A DNA stretch of 64,000 nt from Deferribacteres bacterium (lineage in GTDB: Bacteria; Chrysiogenota; Deferribacteres; Deferribacterales; Geovibrionaceae), in contig JAEWZN010000010.1 of NCBI GenBank assembly GCA_023395255.1, positions 1-64,000 of the forward strand, in the 5' to 3' direction. The number at the start of each line of letters is the position of its first letter. Within the stretch, counting starts at the first letter, position 1. Both the position numbers and the translations under genes were made by a program. The notes beneath the pieces were generated by a model. It was not told the origin of the DNA, ran no database searches, and saw only the letters and a program-made list of their open reading frames with translations. This document shows positions 51,265 to 62,580 of the stretch, piece by piece.

Positions 51265-52483
51265 CAAAACAGGCGTTTATATGTCTCTTTGCGCCGGAGC
51301 CGCGGCTTCGGCGGCCGTTTTCTTCACAGGCGGCATGCTGCCGTTTTTTATAACACTCATCCTGAGTGCGGTGTGCGTTTTCGCTGCTTATTTCTCGGCT
51401 TTAAAAACGGCTGAGAAATGCGGTATACGCTCCGAAGCTGACAAACAGGCCGAGATGAACAAACTCCAGGAGTTTATGAAGTGTACAAAGAAGCTTCTGG
51501 ATGACCGTGCAGATCTCATGCCGATGTTCTCTATTCAGCTGAGGAAAGTCATAAAGGACACGGAAGAATCCGCCAACGAGATCAGCAGCAACTTTATGAG
51601 CATAGTTGAGCAGGTGGAGAACCACAGCGAACTCGCAGGTTCAGCAATCTCAAACCTTATGGAGAATGACAGAGGCGGTCAGTCCATGATGGAAAAAAAC
51701 CGTAAAGTCCTTCTGGAAGTAATAAAAACCCTAAAGGAAACCGGCTCTTTTTCAGATCTCATAAGCTTGCGCCTCAGCCAGATTATGGAAGGCGCTAACA
51801 AGGTCAACGCAACTGTCTCACAGGTGGAGTACATAGCGGATCAGACAAACCTTCTCGCCCTGAATGCGGCTATAGAGGCGGCAAGGGCAGGGGAACACGG
51901 CAGAGGCTTTGCCGTTGTGGCGGACGAGATAAGGAAGCTCTCCGAGCAGTCCAACCGTTTTGCCATGGAGATAAGAAACTCGGTGAAAATAATCACAAAC
52001 GATATAGAAGGCATTTACAGCGAATCATCCAGCAATGCCAGCAGAATGAACGAGCTTGCCGTCTCCTCCGAGCACGATGTGGACGAAGCGCTGAGTCTTC
52101 TTGACGGCGGAATCAACTCCGCAAAGGAAACAATCAGATGCCTTCAGGAAGAAACAGCGAAAACCGCAGAGCGCATAAGAGGAATAGTAATTTCTCTCCA
52201 GTATCAGGATATAAACAGGCAGAGGATTGAGCACGTCATAGACCCTCTTGAAATAGTGGGCAAAGACCTTGTGCATATGTCCGCCGCAATGAACGATGTG
52301 GGGGGAAACCTCTGCACACTCCGTCTGAGCGATTTGGGCGCGCACCTCAAGACCATGTACACCATGGAAAGTGAAAGAGAGATATTTGAAAAACACATAA
52401 AAGGGTTCACCTCCAATACGGCGGGCAAAAGCAGAAAAGGGAAAGCAGCAGCCGTCGAGGCGGACAATGTTGAATTATTTTAG
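51248..52483 (+). CDS. MCP-like signalling protein without periplasmic sensor
   Basis: The 411-residue protein has two N-terminal hydrophobic segments with no periplasmic domain between them, a helical linker, and an MCP signalling tip [20 protein letters not shown] at about residue 197. Downstream is [13 protein letters not shown], a motif common in MCP-like proteins that lack classical adaptation sites and somewhat like the CheZ active-site helix. It ends in DNVELF. It may signal from the cytoplasm or membrane state, or bind CheY through its tail; the latter is inference. AAGGATATATC precedes the ATG. Confidence 0.83.
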   Translation: MQELTDKTGVYMSLCAGAAASAAVFFTGGMLPFFITLILSAVCVFAAYFSALKTAEKCGIRSEADKQAEMNKLQEFMKCTKKLLDDRADLMPMFSIQLRKVIKDTEESANEISSNFMSIVEQVENHSELAGSAISNLMENDRGGQSMMEKNRKVLLEVIKTLKETGSFSDLISLRLSQIMEGANKVNATVSQVEYIADQTNLLALNAAIEAARAGEHGRGFAVVADEIRKLSEQSNRFAMEIRNSVKIITNDIEGIYSESSSNASRMNELAVSSEHDVDEALSLLDGGINSAKETIRCLQEETAKTAERIRGIVISLQYQDINRQRIEHVIDPLEIVGKDLVHMSAAMNDVGGNLCTLRLSDLGAHLKTMYTMESEREIFEKHIKGFTSNTAGKSRKGKAAAVEADNVELF

Positions 52484-52492
52484 GAGAATAAA

Positions 52493-52843
52493 ATGTTAGA
52501 CATCAGAGAGGAAAAAATCGGTTCAGACTGTGTTCTTTCCTTATCGGGCGATCTGACCGTGTGCAACATAGGGCAGGTCAGGGAAAAACTTATGGAGCTT
52601 TATTCCACGGAAGATCATGTAAGAGTTAATATTGCCGGAGAATCCAGTATCGATTTCACGTTCTTTCAGCTTATGTGTTCTGCCCACCGGACATTTTCAT
52701 CGGGCGGAAAGCATATATCATTCGATAAAACCGAGGGCTGCCCGTTGGATCTTAAAAAGTTCAGCCTCGGTTTTTCAAGACGTTCCGGATGCAGCAATGA
52801 TAAATGCGGAAACTGCCTTTGGGTGGTTAAGGAGAGTGTTTGA
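52493..52843 (+). CDS. STAS-domain protein of the chemotaxis cluster
   Basis: The 116-residue protein has the STAS pattern GDLTVCNIGQVREKL and an IDFTFFQLMCSAHR helix start. The usual phosphorylatable Ser position of anti-sigma antagonists is occupied by Thr/Phe-type residues, as in other STAS proteins located in chemotaxis operons. A Cys-rich end (GCSNDKCGNCLW) could bind metal. Its role in chemotaxis is not established. The stop overlaps the cheY start by one base. Confidence 0.78.
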   Translation: MLDIREEKIGSDCVLSLSGDLTVCNIGQVREKLMELYSTEDHVRVNIAGESSIDFTFFQLMCSAHRTFSSGGKHISFDKTEGCPLDLKKFSLGFSRRSGCSNDKCGNCLWVVKESV

Positions 52844-53208
52844 TGGGAAAAATGATTCTGAGTGTGGATGATTCCGCCAGCATACGCCAGATGGTTAAGT
52901 TTACCCTTACGAAAGAAGGGTACGAGGTTATCGAAGCCGGAGACGGAGCGGACGCTCTCTCAAAAGTTGCAGGGAAAAAGATCGATATGGTCGTAACCGA
53001 CCTTAACATGCCCAACATGGACGGCATAACGCTGATAAAAGAGCTGAGAAAACAGGCCGCCTTTAAATTTATACCGATAATAATGCTGACTACTGAATCG
53101 CAGGACTCAAAAAAACAGGAAGGGAAAGCGGCAGGCGCTACGGGCTGGATAGTAAAACCCTTTAAGCCCGAACAGCTTCTGGGAGTAGTCAAGAAAGTGT
53201 TAGGATAG
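52843..53208 (+). CDS. cheY: Chemotaxis response regulator CheY
   Basis: The 121-residue receiver has acidic residues Asp9-Asp10, phospho-acceptor Asp53 in VVTDLNMPNMDG, a Thr switch residue in IIMLTTES, and the Lys in IVKPFKPEQL. This is the classic CheY pattern, and it lies directly upstream of cheA. ATG 52843 is preferred over the TTG just before it. Confidence 0.9.
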   Translation: MGKMILSVDDSASIRQMVKFTLTKEGYEVIEAGDGADALSKVAGKKIDMVVTDLNMPNMDGITLIKELRKQAAFKFIPIIMLTTESQDSKKQEGKAAGATGWIVKPFKPEQLLGVVKKVLG

Positions 53209-53212
53209 GATT

Positions 53213-55276
53213 ATGTCCGCTGATATTCATAAACAGGCATTCGTAACCGAAGCCGGGGAGCTCCTTGAGGAGCTTGAGCATTCTCTGATGGAGCTTGAAA
53301 ACACACCGGACGATTCTGATCTGGTGGCAAAGGTTTTCAGGGCCATGCATACCATTAAAGGCTCCGGTTCGATGTTCGGATTTGACAACCTCGCCACATT
53401 CGTACACGGCATAGAGACAGCCTACGACCTTGTGCGCGAAGGGAAACTCGCGGTTACTCAGGAGATGATAGAAAACTCTCTGAAAGCCTCCGATGTTATC
53501 AAAGAGATGGTGGCGGACGAAACTATTGATTCCTCCGGCGGTGACGCTGCCGCAATCAAGGATTTCTTCTCTGCTCTCCAGAGCGGCGGTGGCGCTGCTG
53601 GTAAACCTGCTGAAAAAGCCAAGGAGAGCATAAGCTCTCTGACCACTTTCAGGGTTCAGTTCAAACCCCATGAGGACATTTTTACCAGAGGGGTAAATGT
53701 TCAGCTTCTTCTTAACGAGATGGCGGAGCTGGGTGAATGCAGAGTTATTGCTCATTCAGAGAATATCCCATATCTCGATGAGCTTGAGAGCGAAAAATGC
53801 TATGTAAACTGGGATATAATACTCACCACTGACAAGGGTGAAAATGCCATACGCGATGTCTTTATTTTTGTTGAGGACGACTGCGATATAACAATAACTC
53901 CCGTTGCCTTTTATGACATGGAATCCTCCGATGAACACGAAAAAATCGGGGAAATTCTTGTGGAAAAAGGGGACATATCCCGAATCGAACTTGAAGCCAT
54001 TCTGGCTGAGAAAAAACGTCTGGGTGAAATTCTGGTCGAGAAAGGCGTTGTTCCTCCTTCTGCAATTGCGGCTGCCCTTGAGGAACAGAAGCATATCAAG
54101 GAAATAAAAGCCAAAAAGATTGAGGCGGAGGGTATGACCTCCATCAGGGTTCAGTCTGATAAGCTGGACTTTCTCGTGGATCTGGTCGGTGAGCTTGTTA
54201 CTGTACAGGCGCGCCTCAGCCAGACAGCGGCGAGGAAAAACGAGCCCGAACTCCTTAAAATTGCTGAGGATGTGGAAAGGCTTGTGTGGGATCTCCGTGA
54301 TAACACCATGAGCATACGCATGCTCCCCATCGGCTCCACATTCAGCAAATTCAACAGGCTTGTGAGAGACCTTTCCCACACTCTGGGCAAGAAGATAGAT
54401 CTGGTCACCGAAGGCGCTGAGACCGAGCTGGACAAAACTGTCATAGAAAAGCTCAATGACCCGCTGGTGCACCTCATAAGAAACAGCATAGACCACGGCC
54501 TCGAAATGCCTGAGGAGAGAAAAGCCGCAGGTAAGAAAGAGACAGGGACAATAACGCTCAGTGCCAGACATTCAGGCGACAGCGTTCTCATACAGATCAC
54601 CGATGACGGCAGAGGCATAGACCCTGAAAGGGTTCGCAAAAAAGCCGTTGAGAAAGGGCTTATAGCCGAAACCGCCGAACTCACCCCGAAAGAAGCATGC
54701 GAGCTTATACTTGCACCTGGTTTTTCCACTGCGGAGGCTGTTTCCAATATTTCCGGCCGCGGGGTCGGCATGGATGTGGTGAAGAAGAATATAGAGGCTC
54801 TCAAGGGCTCTCTGGATATTTCTTCCGAAAAAGGTTCCGGAACTGTGATAAGCCTTAAGCTGCCCCTCACACTGGCTATTATTGACGGCCTTCTGATCAG
54901 GGTTGCGGATCAGTTCTTCATAATACCTCTTGCTGTGGTGGAGGAGTGCATAGAGCTTACCCCGAAAGACATAGCCAATTCCCACGGACGCAGCATAATT
55001 CAGGTTCGCGGCGACATAGTGCCCTACATAAAGCTCCGTGAGCTTTTCGGAATCAGGGGCGATGTACCTGAAATCCAGCAGATAGTTGTTACAGAGATAG
55101 ACGGAAGAAGAGTGGGCTTCGTGACCGATGCCGTAATAGGCGATCACCAGACGGTTATAAAATCACTCGGTAAAATATTCAAGGAGGTTCACGGAGTATC
55201 GGGAGCATCGATACTCGGCGACGGATCAGTTGCACTGATCATCGATGCCGTGAAGATATATCATGGCATAGAATAG
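53213..55276 (+). CDS. cheA: Chemotaxis histidine kinase CheA
   Basis: The 687-residue kinase has Hpt with His46 ([16 protein letters not shown]), a linker to a P2-like region (residues 140-235), then a pair of (I/L)GEILVEKG units at about 240-295. The dimerisation domain ([21 protein letters not shown]) follows, then ATPase motifs [19 protein letters not shown] and [10 protein letters not shown], and a C-terminal CheW-like P5 domain. The GEILVEKG repeats resemble the N-terminal MshEN-type motif of type II/IV secretion ATPases and are not in E. coli CheA. GGATT precedes ATG 53213. Confidence 0.93.
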   Translation: MSADIHKQAFVTEAGELLEELEHSLMELENTPDDSDLVAKVFRAMHTIKGSGSMFGFDNLATFVHGIETAYDLVREGKLAVTQEMIENSLKASDVIKEMVADETIDSSGGDAAAIKDFFSALQSGGGAAGKPAEKAKESISSLTTFRVQFKPHEDIFTRGVNVQLLLNEMAELGECRVIAHSENIPYLDELESEKCYVNWDIILTTDKGENAIRDVFIFVEDDCDITITPVAFYDMESSDEHEKIGEILVEKGDISRIELEAILAEKKRLGEILVEKGVVPPSAIAAALEEQKHIKEIKAKKIEAEGMTSIRVQSDKLDFLVDLVGELVTVQARLSQTAARKNEPELLKIAEDVERLVWDLRDNTMSIRMLPIGSTFSKFNRLVRDLSHTLGKKIDLVTEGAETELDKTVIEKLNDPLVHLIRNSIDHGLEMPEERKAAGKKETGTITLSARHSGDSVLIQITDDGRGIDPERVRKKAVEKGLIAETAELTPKEACELILAPGFSTAEAVSNISGRGVGMDVVKKNIEALKGSLDISSEKGSGTVISLKLPLTLAIIDGLLIRVADQFFIIPLAVVEECIELTPKDIANSHGRSIIQVRGDIVPYIKLRELFGIRGDVPEIQQIVVTEIDGRRVGFVTDAVIGDHQTVIKSLGKIFKEVHGVSGASILGDGSVALIIDAVKIYHGIE

Positions 55277-55322
55277 ATACATTTTAAGTAAATTTTTTTA
55301 TCTGAAAACCTTGGAGGTTATT

Positions 55323-57320
55323 ATGTTGAAGAATCTGAAGATCGGCATGAAACTGCTGATAGGCTTCGGGATTGTCCTTCTGCTCACCCTTATGGTGGGT
55401 CTTGCGGGATACACCGGAATGAACAAAGTACTCGGAAGTGTACAGTATTCCGAAGATATGTGGACTGTGGGCGAATACATACTCAACGCACGCCAGCAGG
55501 AAAAAAACTACGTAATAAGAAAGGATCAGGCTTCTCAGGACAATATACACAAGGAGCTTGACGGGCTTAAGGCAAGGGCTGAGGAAACATCCAAAAAGAT
55601 GAACAACCAGGCCGTCACCTCTGATGTAAACAAGATACTTGACGGAGTAAGCAGATACGAAGCAGCTTTTGATAAGTATGTTGCTGTGGATAAATCGAAA
55701 GTCGATGATGAAGCGAGGATGGTTACTGCCGCCCTGAACGCCATATCCGAGGCAGAGAAGACAGCCAAGGATCAGGTTAAGCAGTTTAACGACATTCTTT
55801 CCTCATCAAAAGATTCTGCGGCACTTGATGACAAAATGGATAAAGTGAACCGCGCTTATGCCATCATGATGGATATAGCTGAGGCGAGAAGGCTTTTCTG
55901 GCAGTTTAAAAGCACAGGGGATCCCAAAGATGCTGAAAATGTCCGTGAGCGTATAGGAAGAGCCAGAACAGCGGCTGAAACCCTTAAGGCTTCCTTTGTA
56001 AACAAACACAATATAGAAAGCGCAGAATCGCTTATAAAATCTATTAAGGACTACGGCGACAATCTGACCGTTTATGTTGAGCGTAATGCGGAGCAGGTAA
56101 AAATCGATCAGGAAATGATCGACAGTGCCAGAGCGGCGGCGGAAGTAACAGCAGTTGCCAATGCAGCAAGCTCCGACATGATGATGTCCGATTTCAGAAG
56201 CGCGCTTGTGATGATCCTCATTATGTCTGCTGCTGCACTCGTATTCGGCATAGCGGCGGGAGTCGTGATTGCCAGAGGCATAACAGGGCCTATAAACATG
56301 GGTGTCTCATTCGCGCGGGAAGTTGCGAACGGTAACCTTGATGCGGATATAGACCTCGATCAGAAGGATGAGGTGGGAATGCTCGCCGCAGCCATGAAGG
56401 ATATGATAAACAAGCTCCGCGGCATAGTTCTGGAGGTTAAGGCAGCTTCGCTTAATGTTTCCTCCGGCAGCGGACAGCTGAGCAGCGCGGCTCAGGAAAT
56501 GTCTCAGGGCGCAACAGAGCAGGCGGCAGCGGCGGAAGAGGCCTCAAGCTCAATGGAAGAGATGACCTCCAACATCAACCAGAACGCAGACAACGCTCTC
56601 CAGACGGAGAAAATTGCCCGCAAAGCAGCGGACGATGCCAAAGAGGGCGGACACGCAGTAGACCAAACCGTGAAAGCGATGAAGGATATAGCCGGCAAAA
56701 TCTCGATAATAGAAGAGATAGCCCGCCAGACAAACCTCCTCGCACTGAACGCCGCTATAGAGGCAGCAAGGGCAGGGGAACACGGGAAAGGCTTTGCTGT
56801 TGTTGCAAGCGAAGTACGCAAGCTTGCCGAACGCTCACAGGAAGCGGCAAGAGAGATAAGCGAACTCTCCACCACAAGTGTTGAGATAGCGGAAAAAGCG
56901 GGCAGCCTGCTCCAGCAGATTCTTCCCGACATTCAGAAAACAGCCGAACTGGTTCAGGAAATAACTGCATCAAGCAGCGAACAGAGAACCGGAGCGGAGC
57001 AGATAAACAGCGCGATTCAGCAGCTTGATCAGGTTATTCAGCAGAACGCCGGAGCCTCCGAAGAAATGGCCTCAACTGCGGAAGAACTCTCAAGTCAGGC
57101 AGAAGCCCTTGAACAGACAATGCAGTTCTTCAAGATGAAGGACGGATCAGGCATATCCTCAGGCAGACACAGAAAGCCTGCAATCAGGAGTGCGCACATT
57201 AACTCAAACAAAACCCCCGCGCTTAAACCCGCTAAGGGAAAACAGCAGGGGGATGGAGTGGAGCTGAACCTTTCGGGCAGCGACCACGATAAACTTGATG
57301 ATGAGTTTATTAGTTACTGA
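55323..57320 (+). CDS. Methyl-accepting chemotaxis protein A
   Basis: The 665-residue receptor starts at ATG 55323 behind TTGGAGGTTATT; a TTG overlapping the ribosome binding site is rejected. It has an N-terminal membrane helix, a periplasmic helical sensor of about 270 residues, a second helix ([20 protein letters not shown]), HAMP, and a signalling domain with tip [20 protein letters not shown]. The C-terminus ends in [10 protein letters not shown]. It is a close paralogue of the receptor at 58006, with a nearly identical cytoplasmic part but a different sensor. The ligand is unknown. Confidence 0.92.
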   Translation: MLKNLKIGMKLLIGFGIVLLLTLMVGLAGYTGMNKVLGSVQYSEDMWTVGEYILNARQQEKNYVIRKDQASQDNIHKELDGLKARAEETSKKMNNQAVTSDVNKILDGVSRYEAAFDKYVAVDKSKVDDEARMVTAALNAISEAEKTAKDQVKQFNDILSSSKDSAALDDKMDKVNRAYAIMMDIAEARRLFWQFKSTGDPKDAENVRERIGRARTAAETLKASFVNKHNIESAESLIKSIKDYGDNLTVYVERNAEQVKIDQEMIDSARAAAEVTAVANAASSDMMMSDFRSALVMILIMSAAALVFGIAAGVVIARGITGPINMGVSFAREVANGNLDADIDLDQKDEVGMLAAAMKDMINKLRGIVLEVKAASLNVSSGSGQLSSAAQEMSQGATEQAAAAEEASSSMEEMTSNINQNADNALQTEKIARKAADDAKEGGHAVDQTVKAMKDIAGKISIIEEIARQTNLLALNAAIEAARAGEHGKGFAVVASEVRKLAERSQEAAREISELSTTSVEIAEKAGSLLQQILPDIQKTAELVQEITASSSEQRTGAEQINSAIQQLDQVIQQNAGASEEMASTAEELSSQAEALEQTMQFFKMKDGSGISSGRHRKPAIRSAHINSNKTPALKPAKGKQQGDGVELNLSGSDHDKLDDEFISY

Positions 57321-57336
57321 CAAATCGGAGGTAGTT

Positions 57337-57834
57337 ATGTCGGAAAACATAAACGACACTGGAAGCTGCCAGGTGCTTACCTTTAAGATGGGCGAAGAGG
57401 TGTTCGGAGTGAACATAATGTCCGTCAGGGAGGTGCTTGACTACACCAATGTTACAAAAGTTCCGCAGACACCGGATTTTATGCGCGGAGTTATCAATCT
57501 CAGGGGGAATGTTGTCCCGGTTATTGACCTCAAGCTTAAGTTCGGCATGTCGGCCACAGAACGCACAGTGAACACCTGCATAATCATTGTTGAGGTTTCT
57601 CTCGACGGCGAGAGTGCAATTCTCGGTGCACTGGCGGATTCGGTGCAGGAGGTTGTGGACTTCGAGAAGGAGTTCATAGAGCCTGCTCCCAGAATAGGTA
57701 CGCAGCTTAATACTGAGTTTATCCAGGGCATGGCGAAAAAGGGTGAGGGTTTTGTAATCATTCTGAACATTAATAAGGTGTTTTCCGCCGATGAACTGAA
57801 TATGTATTCGGGATTACAGGAAAACGCTTCATAA
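57337..57834 (+). CDS. cheW: Chemotaxis coupling protein CheW
   Basis: The 165-residue adaptor starts at ATG 57337 behind GGAGGTAGTT. Typical segments are CQVLTFKMGEEVFGVNIMSV near the start and RGVINLRGNVVPVIDLKLKFG. It joins receptors to CheA. It lies between two receptor genes and is followed by a terminator-like hairpin. Confidence 0.93.
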   Translation: MSENINDTGSCQVLTFKMGEEVFGVNIMSVREVLDYTNVTKVPQTPDFMRGVINLRGNVVPVIDLKLKFGMSATERTVNTCIIIVEVSLDGESAILGALADSVQEVVDFEKEFIEPAPRIGTQLNTEFIQGMAKKGEGFVIILNINKVFSADELNMYSGLQENAS

Positions 57835-57863
57835 ACCGGGATTTTTCCGGAATTTTATCTGAC

Positions 57864-57886
57864 GACGGATGAGCCGTCATTTTTTC
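57864..57886 (+). terminator. Terminator-like hairpin after cheW
   Basis: GACGG and CCGTC pair around ATGAG, followed by ATTTTTT. A stronger T-less hairpin, GGGAGGGAG-CATGC-CTCCCTCCC, follows at 57912-57934 and may stabilise or separate the transcripts. Confidence 0.55.
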
Positions 57887-58005
57887 TGACACCGTTGCGA
57901 GCGGTAAAAAGGGGAGGGAGCATGCCTCCCTCCCTGAGTACCGTTATATCTGATCTCTGCACGCGCGCAGTTTAACTTTACTGATAAACAGAGCGAGGGA
58001 TCGAA

Positions 58006-60060
58006 ATGTTCAAGAATATGAAACTTGGAATGAAACTCGGCATGGCTTTCGGGCTGCTCATCCTCATAATCGCCGTACTTGGTTCGGTGGCTATGCTGAA
58101 TATGTCTAGGGTCAAAACGGAGTCGCTTAAGCTCTCCGAGGAATATGTGCCGGAAGTGGAACTGGCCGGTAAGATAGAAAGAACAAACGCTGCTGTTATG
58201 CTGAACATGCGTACATACCAGTACACAAAAAGCGATGCAGATTATAAAAATGCGCTGACCGGGTTCTCTGATCTCAGAAAGTATATAGCGGATATTCAGG
58301 CTCTGGCCGACAGATCAAAAAACCTGAAGACCCTGAACGCCACCGCAGGTGAAGTTCTTGCTTCCGCAAATGAGTATGAAGGGCTTGCAAAAGCAACTGA
58401 TGATGTCAACAGAGCCATTCTTTCCTCTCTGGATAAGATGAATGCATCTGCCGCTGTTTTTATGAAAAACTCCGAGTCCTATCTGCATCAGCAGGAGCAG
58501 GAACTTCTCGGTGAGATAAAAAGCGGTCTGAGCGCGGACAAACTTTCGGAAAGAGCCAGAAAAGTCGCCATGATGAATCAGGTGATGATGGACGGCAACT
58601 TCATACGTATAGAGGTGTGGAAAGCGCAGTCAACCGGAGATCTTGAGGCACTGAACGCAACTTTCCCGAAATTTGCAGGCATAGAGGAGATTCTGGAAGG
58701 GATAACTGCTGTTACCCGCAGGCAGAATAACCTCAATCAGCTTGCAGGAATCAGACAGGCTCTTGCCGATTATGAAAAGGGCATGGAAGCTCTGGTTGTT
58801 TCGTGGAAAGAACTGAACGCACTGGGCGAAAAGCGCGGTGCAGCAGCAGCAAGACTCCTTGAAGGCGCACAGAACATAGCTGTGGCCGGAATGGAACAGA
58901 CCACGGCCATAGCCCGTCAGGCTGTCTCTGTACTTAACGCATCTGCGTTTACAGTGATGACCGGTCTGATAATTGCGCTTATAATAGGTGTCACCCTCGC
59001 AGTCATAATGACAAGGATGATTACCAAGCCGCTCTTTATGGGTGTAGAGTTTGCCAGACAGGTTGCGGCGGGTAATCTTGATGCACATATAGATTTGGAA
59101 AGCAAAGATGAAATAGGTCAGCTTGCTGCCTCTCTCAGGGAGATGATAGCCAAGCTGAGGGAAATAGTATCCGATGTGAAGAGCTCATCTGAAAATGTTT
59201 CCTCAGGCAGCGAACAGCTCAGCAGCGCCGCACAGGAAATGTCTCAGGGTGCTACTGAGCAGGCAGCGGCGGCGGAAGAAGCCTCAAGCTCAATGGAGGA
59301 GATGACCTCCAACATAAACCAGAACGCAGACAACGCTCTCCAGACAGAGAAGATCGCCCGCAAGGCGGCTGATGATGCCAAAGAGGGCGGCGGCGCGGTT
59401 GAACTCACCGTGAAGGCTATGAAGGACATAGCGGGTAAAATCTCTATAATAGAAGAGATAGCCCGCCAGACAAACCTTCTCGCCCTCAACGCGGCAATTG
59501 AGGCTGCAAGGGCAGGGGAGCACGGAAAAGGCTTCGCTGTTGTTGCAAGCGAAGTGCGCAAACTCGCCGAACGCTCTCAGGAAGCGGCAGGAGAGATAAG
59601 CGAACTCTCCGTGAGCAGTGTGGAGGTTGCCGAACGCGCGGGTTCGCTTCTTCAGCAGATACTGCCGGATATACAGAAAACAGCCGAGCTTGTGCAGGAG
59701 ATAACAGCCTCCAGCACCGAGCAGAGAACAGGCGCCGAACAGATAAACAGCGCCATACAGCAGCTTGATCAGGTTATACAGAGAAACGCCGGAGCCTCCG
59801 AAGAGATGGCTTCCACAGCGGAAGAACTGGCGAGCCAGGCGGAAGCATTGCAGAGCGCGGTCTCTTTCTTCAGAATGAGCGGTTCATCCTCCTCATCAGG
59901 CAGCTACAGACCGAAAAATACCGGAACCTTTAAAACGGGAAGACCTGCTGCGCTGCCTGTTATGAAGGAACCTAAGAGAAAAACCGCCTCAAAGAGCGGG
60001 GTAAATCTTAACCTTCATGATGATAATGACAAACTTGATGAAGAGTTTGTGAGTTACTGA
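58006..60060 (+). CDS. Methyl-accepting chemotaxis protein B
   Basis: The 684-residue receptor has an N-terminal helix, a periplasmic helical sensor with [20 protein letters not shown], a second helix near residue 320 ([19 protein letters not shown]), HAMP and a signalling domain. The tip and flanking bundle are nearly identical to those of receptor A. It ends in [10 protein letters not shown]. The sensor region diverges strongly, so the two probably detect different ligands after duplication. Confidence 0.92.
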   Translation: MFKNMKLGMKLGMAFGLLILIIAVLGSVAMLNMSRVKTESLKLSEEYVPEVELAGKIERTNAAVMLNMRTYQYTKSDADYKNALTGFSDLRKYIADIQALADRSKNLKTLNATAGEVLASANEYEGLAKATDDVNRAILSSLDKMNASAAVFMKNSESYLHQQEQELLGEIKSGLSADKLSERARKVAMMNQVMMDGNFIRIEVWKAQSTGDLEALNATFPKFAGIEEILEGITAVTRRQNNLNQLAGIRQALADYEKGMEALVVSWKELNALGEKRGAAAARLLEGAQNIAVAGMEQTTAIARQAVSVLNASAFTVMTGLIIALIIGVTLAVIMTRMITKPLFMGVEFARQVAAGNLDAHIDLESKDEIGQLAASLREMIAKLREIVSDVKSSSENVSSGSEQLSSAAQEMSQGATEQAAAAEEASSSMEEMTSNINQNADNALQTEKIARKAADDAKEGGGAVELTVKAMKDIAGKISIIEEIARQTNLLALNAAIEAARAGEHGKGFAVVASEVRKLAERSQEAAGEISELSVSSVEVAERAGSLLQQILPDIQKTAELVQEITASSTEQRTGAEQINSAIQQLDQVIQRNAGASEEMASTAEELASQAEALQSAVSFFRMSGSSSSSGSYRPKNTGTFKTGRPAALPVMKEPKRKTASKSGVNLNLHDDNDKLDEEFVSY

Positions 60061-60082
60061 CATGAACGTTCTATAAAATAAG

Positions 60083-60118
60083 ACCCGCTTCGCGGTTGTA
60101 TTTATCTGCGAAGCGGGT
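60083..60118. repeat. 11-bp hairpin between receptor B and cheR
   Basis: ACCCGCTTCGC pairs perfectly with GCGAAGCGGGT around a 14-nt loop. There is no T-run, so termination would be factor-dependent or the stem may act as an RNA stabiliser. Confidence 0.55.
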
Positions 60119-60137
60119 TAATCTAAAAGGGTGGAGT

Positions 60138-60986
60138 ATGTCGTCAAACTTTGATGTTTTCCGTCAGAACCTGTCATCTGCGGAGTTTGAAAGAATAAAG
60201 GATTTTATAGAGAACCACTGCGGAATCAAACTCCCGCCCACAAAAAAGCAGATGGTAGAAGGACGCCTGAGAAAGCGTCTGCGGAAGCACAGCTTCACCA
60301 CTTATGAGGAGTATCTGGACTATGTTTTCACCTCCGGCGAAGGTGAGGAGGAGATAGTCAGCCTCATTGATGTACTGACCACCAACAAAACCGACTTCTA
60401 CCGCGAACCCGGTCATTTCGAATACATGCGTGACAGGGTTCTCCCCTATCTGCTCAAGGACAATGACAGCGCAAGAGTTAAGGTGTGGAGCGCAGGCTGC
60501 TCAAGCGGCGAGGAGCCCTACACTCTCTCTATGGAACTGCACGGCTTTTTTGAGAATATCAAGGGCTGGAGCTTTGAAATTCTCGCAACGGATATTTCAA
60601 CGGAAGTTCTCAGAAAAGCATGCACAGCTATTTACGATGAGGAGAAAATTTCTAATCTCCCTTTTGAAATCAAGAAAAAGTTTTTTTTAAGATCAAAAGA
60701 CAGGAACGACTGCAAGGTGCGCCCGAAGCCGTTTGTAAGGAAATCCGTAAGATTTGCCCGTCTTAATCTTATGGATGAAAAGTTTTCGCATGATAAGGAT
60801 TACGATATAATATTCTGCCGCAATGTTATAATATATTTTGACAGAGAAACCCAGGAGAGAATCCTGAGGAAACTCGTGAGTCATCTGAAACCGGGAAGGT
60901 TTCTTTTTCTCGGACACTCAGAGACAATACACGGGATGAATCTTGATGTGGAAACAGTCGCACCAACAGTTTACAGAAAATTATGA
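60138..60986 (+). CDS. cheR: Chemotaxis protein methyltransferase CheR
   Basis: The 282-residue SAM-dependent methyltransferase modifies receptor Glu residues. It starts at ATG 60138 behind GGGTGGAG. Motifs are an N-terminal helical domain (GIKLPPTKKQMVEGRLRKRL), LTTNKTDFYREPGHFEYM, the SAM site KVWSAGCSSGEEPYTLSM, and DIIFCRNVIIYFDRETQ. No TPR tail is present. Its end overlaps the start of cheD. Confidence 0.94.
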   Translation: MSSNFDVFRQNLSSAEFERIKDFIENHCGIKLPPTKKQMVEGRLRKRLRKHSFTTYEEYLDYVFTSGEGEEEIVSLIDVLTTNKTDFYREPGHFEYMRDRVLPYLLKDNDSARVKVWSAGCSSGEEPYTLSMELHGFFENIKGWSFEILATDISTEVLRKACTAIYDEEKISNLPFEIKKKFFLRSKDRNDCKVRPKPFVRKSVRFARLNLMDEKFSHDKDYDIIFCRNVIIYFDRETQERILRKLVSHLKPGRFLFLGHSETIHGMNLDVETVAPTVYRKL

Positions 60987-61497
60987 TACCGGAATAAAGC
61001 CGTTGATAAAAAACATTTATCTGAAACCATGTGAAATGTACATAGACAAGGAACCTGCGGTGGTCAGCACCGTCCTTGGCTCATGCGTTTCCGTGGTGAT
61101 GTTTTGGCCGGCGGTTAAAGTTGGCAGCATGTGCCATGCCATGCTCCCGTCATCAAATTTCTGCGTTGTGGGCGAAAGTTCATCTTATTCTAATAAATTT
61201 GTCGATTCTTCAATAAATTATATGCATAACCGTTTTATGACATGGGGGGCCTACCCCATGGAACTGGAAGTAAAGGTGTTCGGCGGTGCGGATATGTTCC
61301 GCACGGAATCGGGCAAGCTCAAAAGAGAAACCATCGGAGCGAAAAATATTCAGGCGGCCTTTGCCACACTGGCCGAACTGGGCTATAGAATTACCGCGCA
61401 GGACGTAGGAGGAAGCATGGGGCGAAAGCTTTATTTCTACTCCGCCGAAGGGCGCGTTTTTATGAAAAACCTTAGGAATACAGTAAACGCAGGTTAA
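60946..61497 (+). CDS. cheD: Receptor glutamine deamidase CheD
   Basis: The protein has the catalytic Cys in LGSCVSV and His in MCHAMLP, then [10 protein letters not shown] and IGAKNIQ as in CheD. ATG 60946 gives 183 residues but overlaps cheR by 41 bases. TTG 61003, preceded by GGAATAAAG and close to the usual [10 protein letters not shown] family start, gives 164 residues and is also plausible. It deamidates receptor Gln residues and adjusts adaptation together with CheR and CheB. Confidence 0.9.
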   Translation: MWKQSHQQFTENYDTGIKPLIKNIYLKPCEMYIDKEPAVVSTVLGSCVSVVMFWPAVKVGSMCHAMLPSSNFCVVGESSSYSNKFVDSSINYMHNRFMTWGAYPMELEVKVFGGADMFRTESGKLKRETIGAKNIQAAFATLAELGYRITAQDVGGSMGRKLYFYSAEGRVFMKNLRNTVNAG

Positions 61498-61501
61498 TTA
61501 T

Positions 61502-62566
61502 ATGGGTCTGAAGGTTCTTGTTGTAGATGATTCCGCCGTAGTCAGACAGACTCTCACTGAGATTCTCTCATCCGATCCTGAGATAAGTGAGGTCGCTTCC
61601 TGTCAGGATCCGTTTTATGCCGCGGAAAGAATGAAGCATTTTATCCCTGATGTTATCACTCTTGATGTGGAAATGCCCCGCATGGACGGCATAACCTTTC
61701 TGAAAAAACTTATGTCCCAGCACCCGATCCCGGTTGTTATGTGTTCAAGCCTCACAGTTGATAACTCGCAGACGCTTATGAAGGCTATGGAGTACGGCGC
61801 GGTGGATGTTATCCAGAAACCGAAGTCCGGGACAAAGGCATTTCTTGAGGAATCAAAAATACTTATCTGTGATGCGGTAAAGGCTGCTGCCAAGGCATCA
61901 GTCCGAAAAATATCCGCATCCTCCTACACTGTTCAGCCAAAGCTCACTGCGGATGTTATCATCCCCAAAAGCACAAACAAGGCTATGGTGGAAACCACGG
62001 AGAAGGTTATTCTCGTGGGCGCGTCAACCGGCGGAACAGAGGCTCTGACGGTTTTTCTCACTGCTATGCCGCCCGATGCTCCCGGAATAGTCATAGTTCA
62101 GCATATGCCGGAGAACTTTACCGCCTCATTTGCCCAAAGGCTTGACTCCCTCTGTAAAATCAGTGTTAAGGAAGCAGAAAACGGTGATACTGTCCTCCCC
62201 GGAAGGGCTCTGATTGCTCCCGGAAATAAGCATATGCTGATAAAACGCAGCGGAGCCAGATACTTTGCCGAGATAAAGGACGGACCCCTCGTGAGCAGGC
62301 ACAGACCCTCGGTTGATGTTCTCTTCCGCTCCGGCGCGAGGTATGTCGGCTCAAATGGGGTTGCCGTTATCATGACCGGCATGGGGGACGACGGTTCCAA
62401 GGGGCTTCTTGAACTTAAAGAGGCGGGAGCCTTCACAATAGCGCAGGATGAAGCCACCAGCATTGTTTTCGGTATGCCCAAAGTAGCGATAGAACTCGGA
62501 GCGGCGCAGAAAATTCTCCCTCTCGGCAGCATAGCTCCGTTTGTTGTTTCCTACTGCCGAAGCTGA
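61502..62566 (+). CDS. cheB: Chemotaxis methylesterase CheB
   Basis: The 354-residue protein has a receiver domain with Asp55 in [13 protein letters not shown], a linker, and the methylesterase with Ser in [11 protein letters not shown], His in VQHMPENF and Asp in [11 protein letters not shown]. It demethylates receptors when phosphorylated by CheA. ATG 61502 follows cheD by 4 bases. Confidence 0.94.
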   Translation: MGLKVLVVDDSAVVRQTLTEILSSDPEISEVASCQDPFYAAERMKHFIPDVITLDVEMPRMDGITFLKKLMSQHPIPVVMCSSLTVDNSQTLMKAMEYGAVDVIQKPKSGTKAFLEESKILICDAVKAAAKASVRKISASSYTVQPKLTADVIIPKSTNKAMVETTEKVILVGASTGGTEALTVFLTAMPPDAPGIVIVQHMPENFTASFAQRLDSLCKISVKEAENGDTVLPGRALIAPGNKHMLIKRSGARYFAEIKDGPLVSRHRPSVDVLFRSGARYVGSNGVAVIMTGMGDDGSKGLLELKEAGAFTIAQDEATSIVFGMPKVAIELGAAQKILPLGSIAPFVVSYCRS

Positions 62567-62580
62567 GGCGGGAGCGTTTG

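Noticed and set aside
53756..54571. 271-codon minus-strand frame opposite cheA
   Set aside because: Antisense to conserved kinase motifs of CheA; no independent support.
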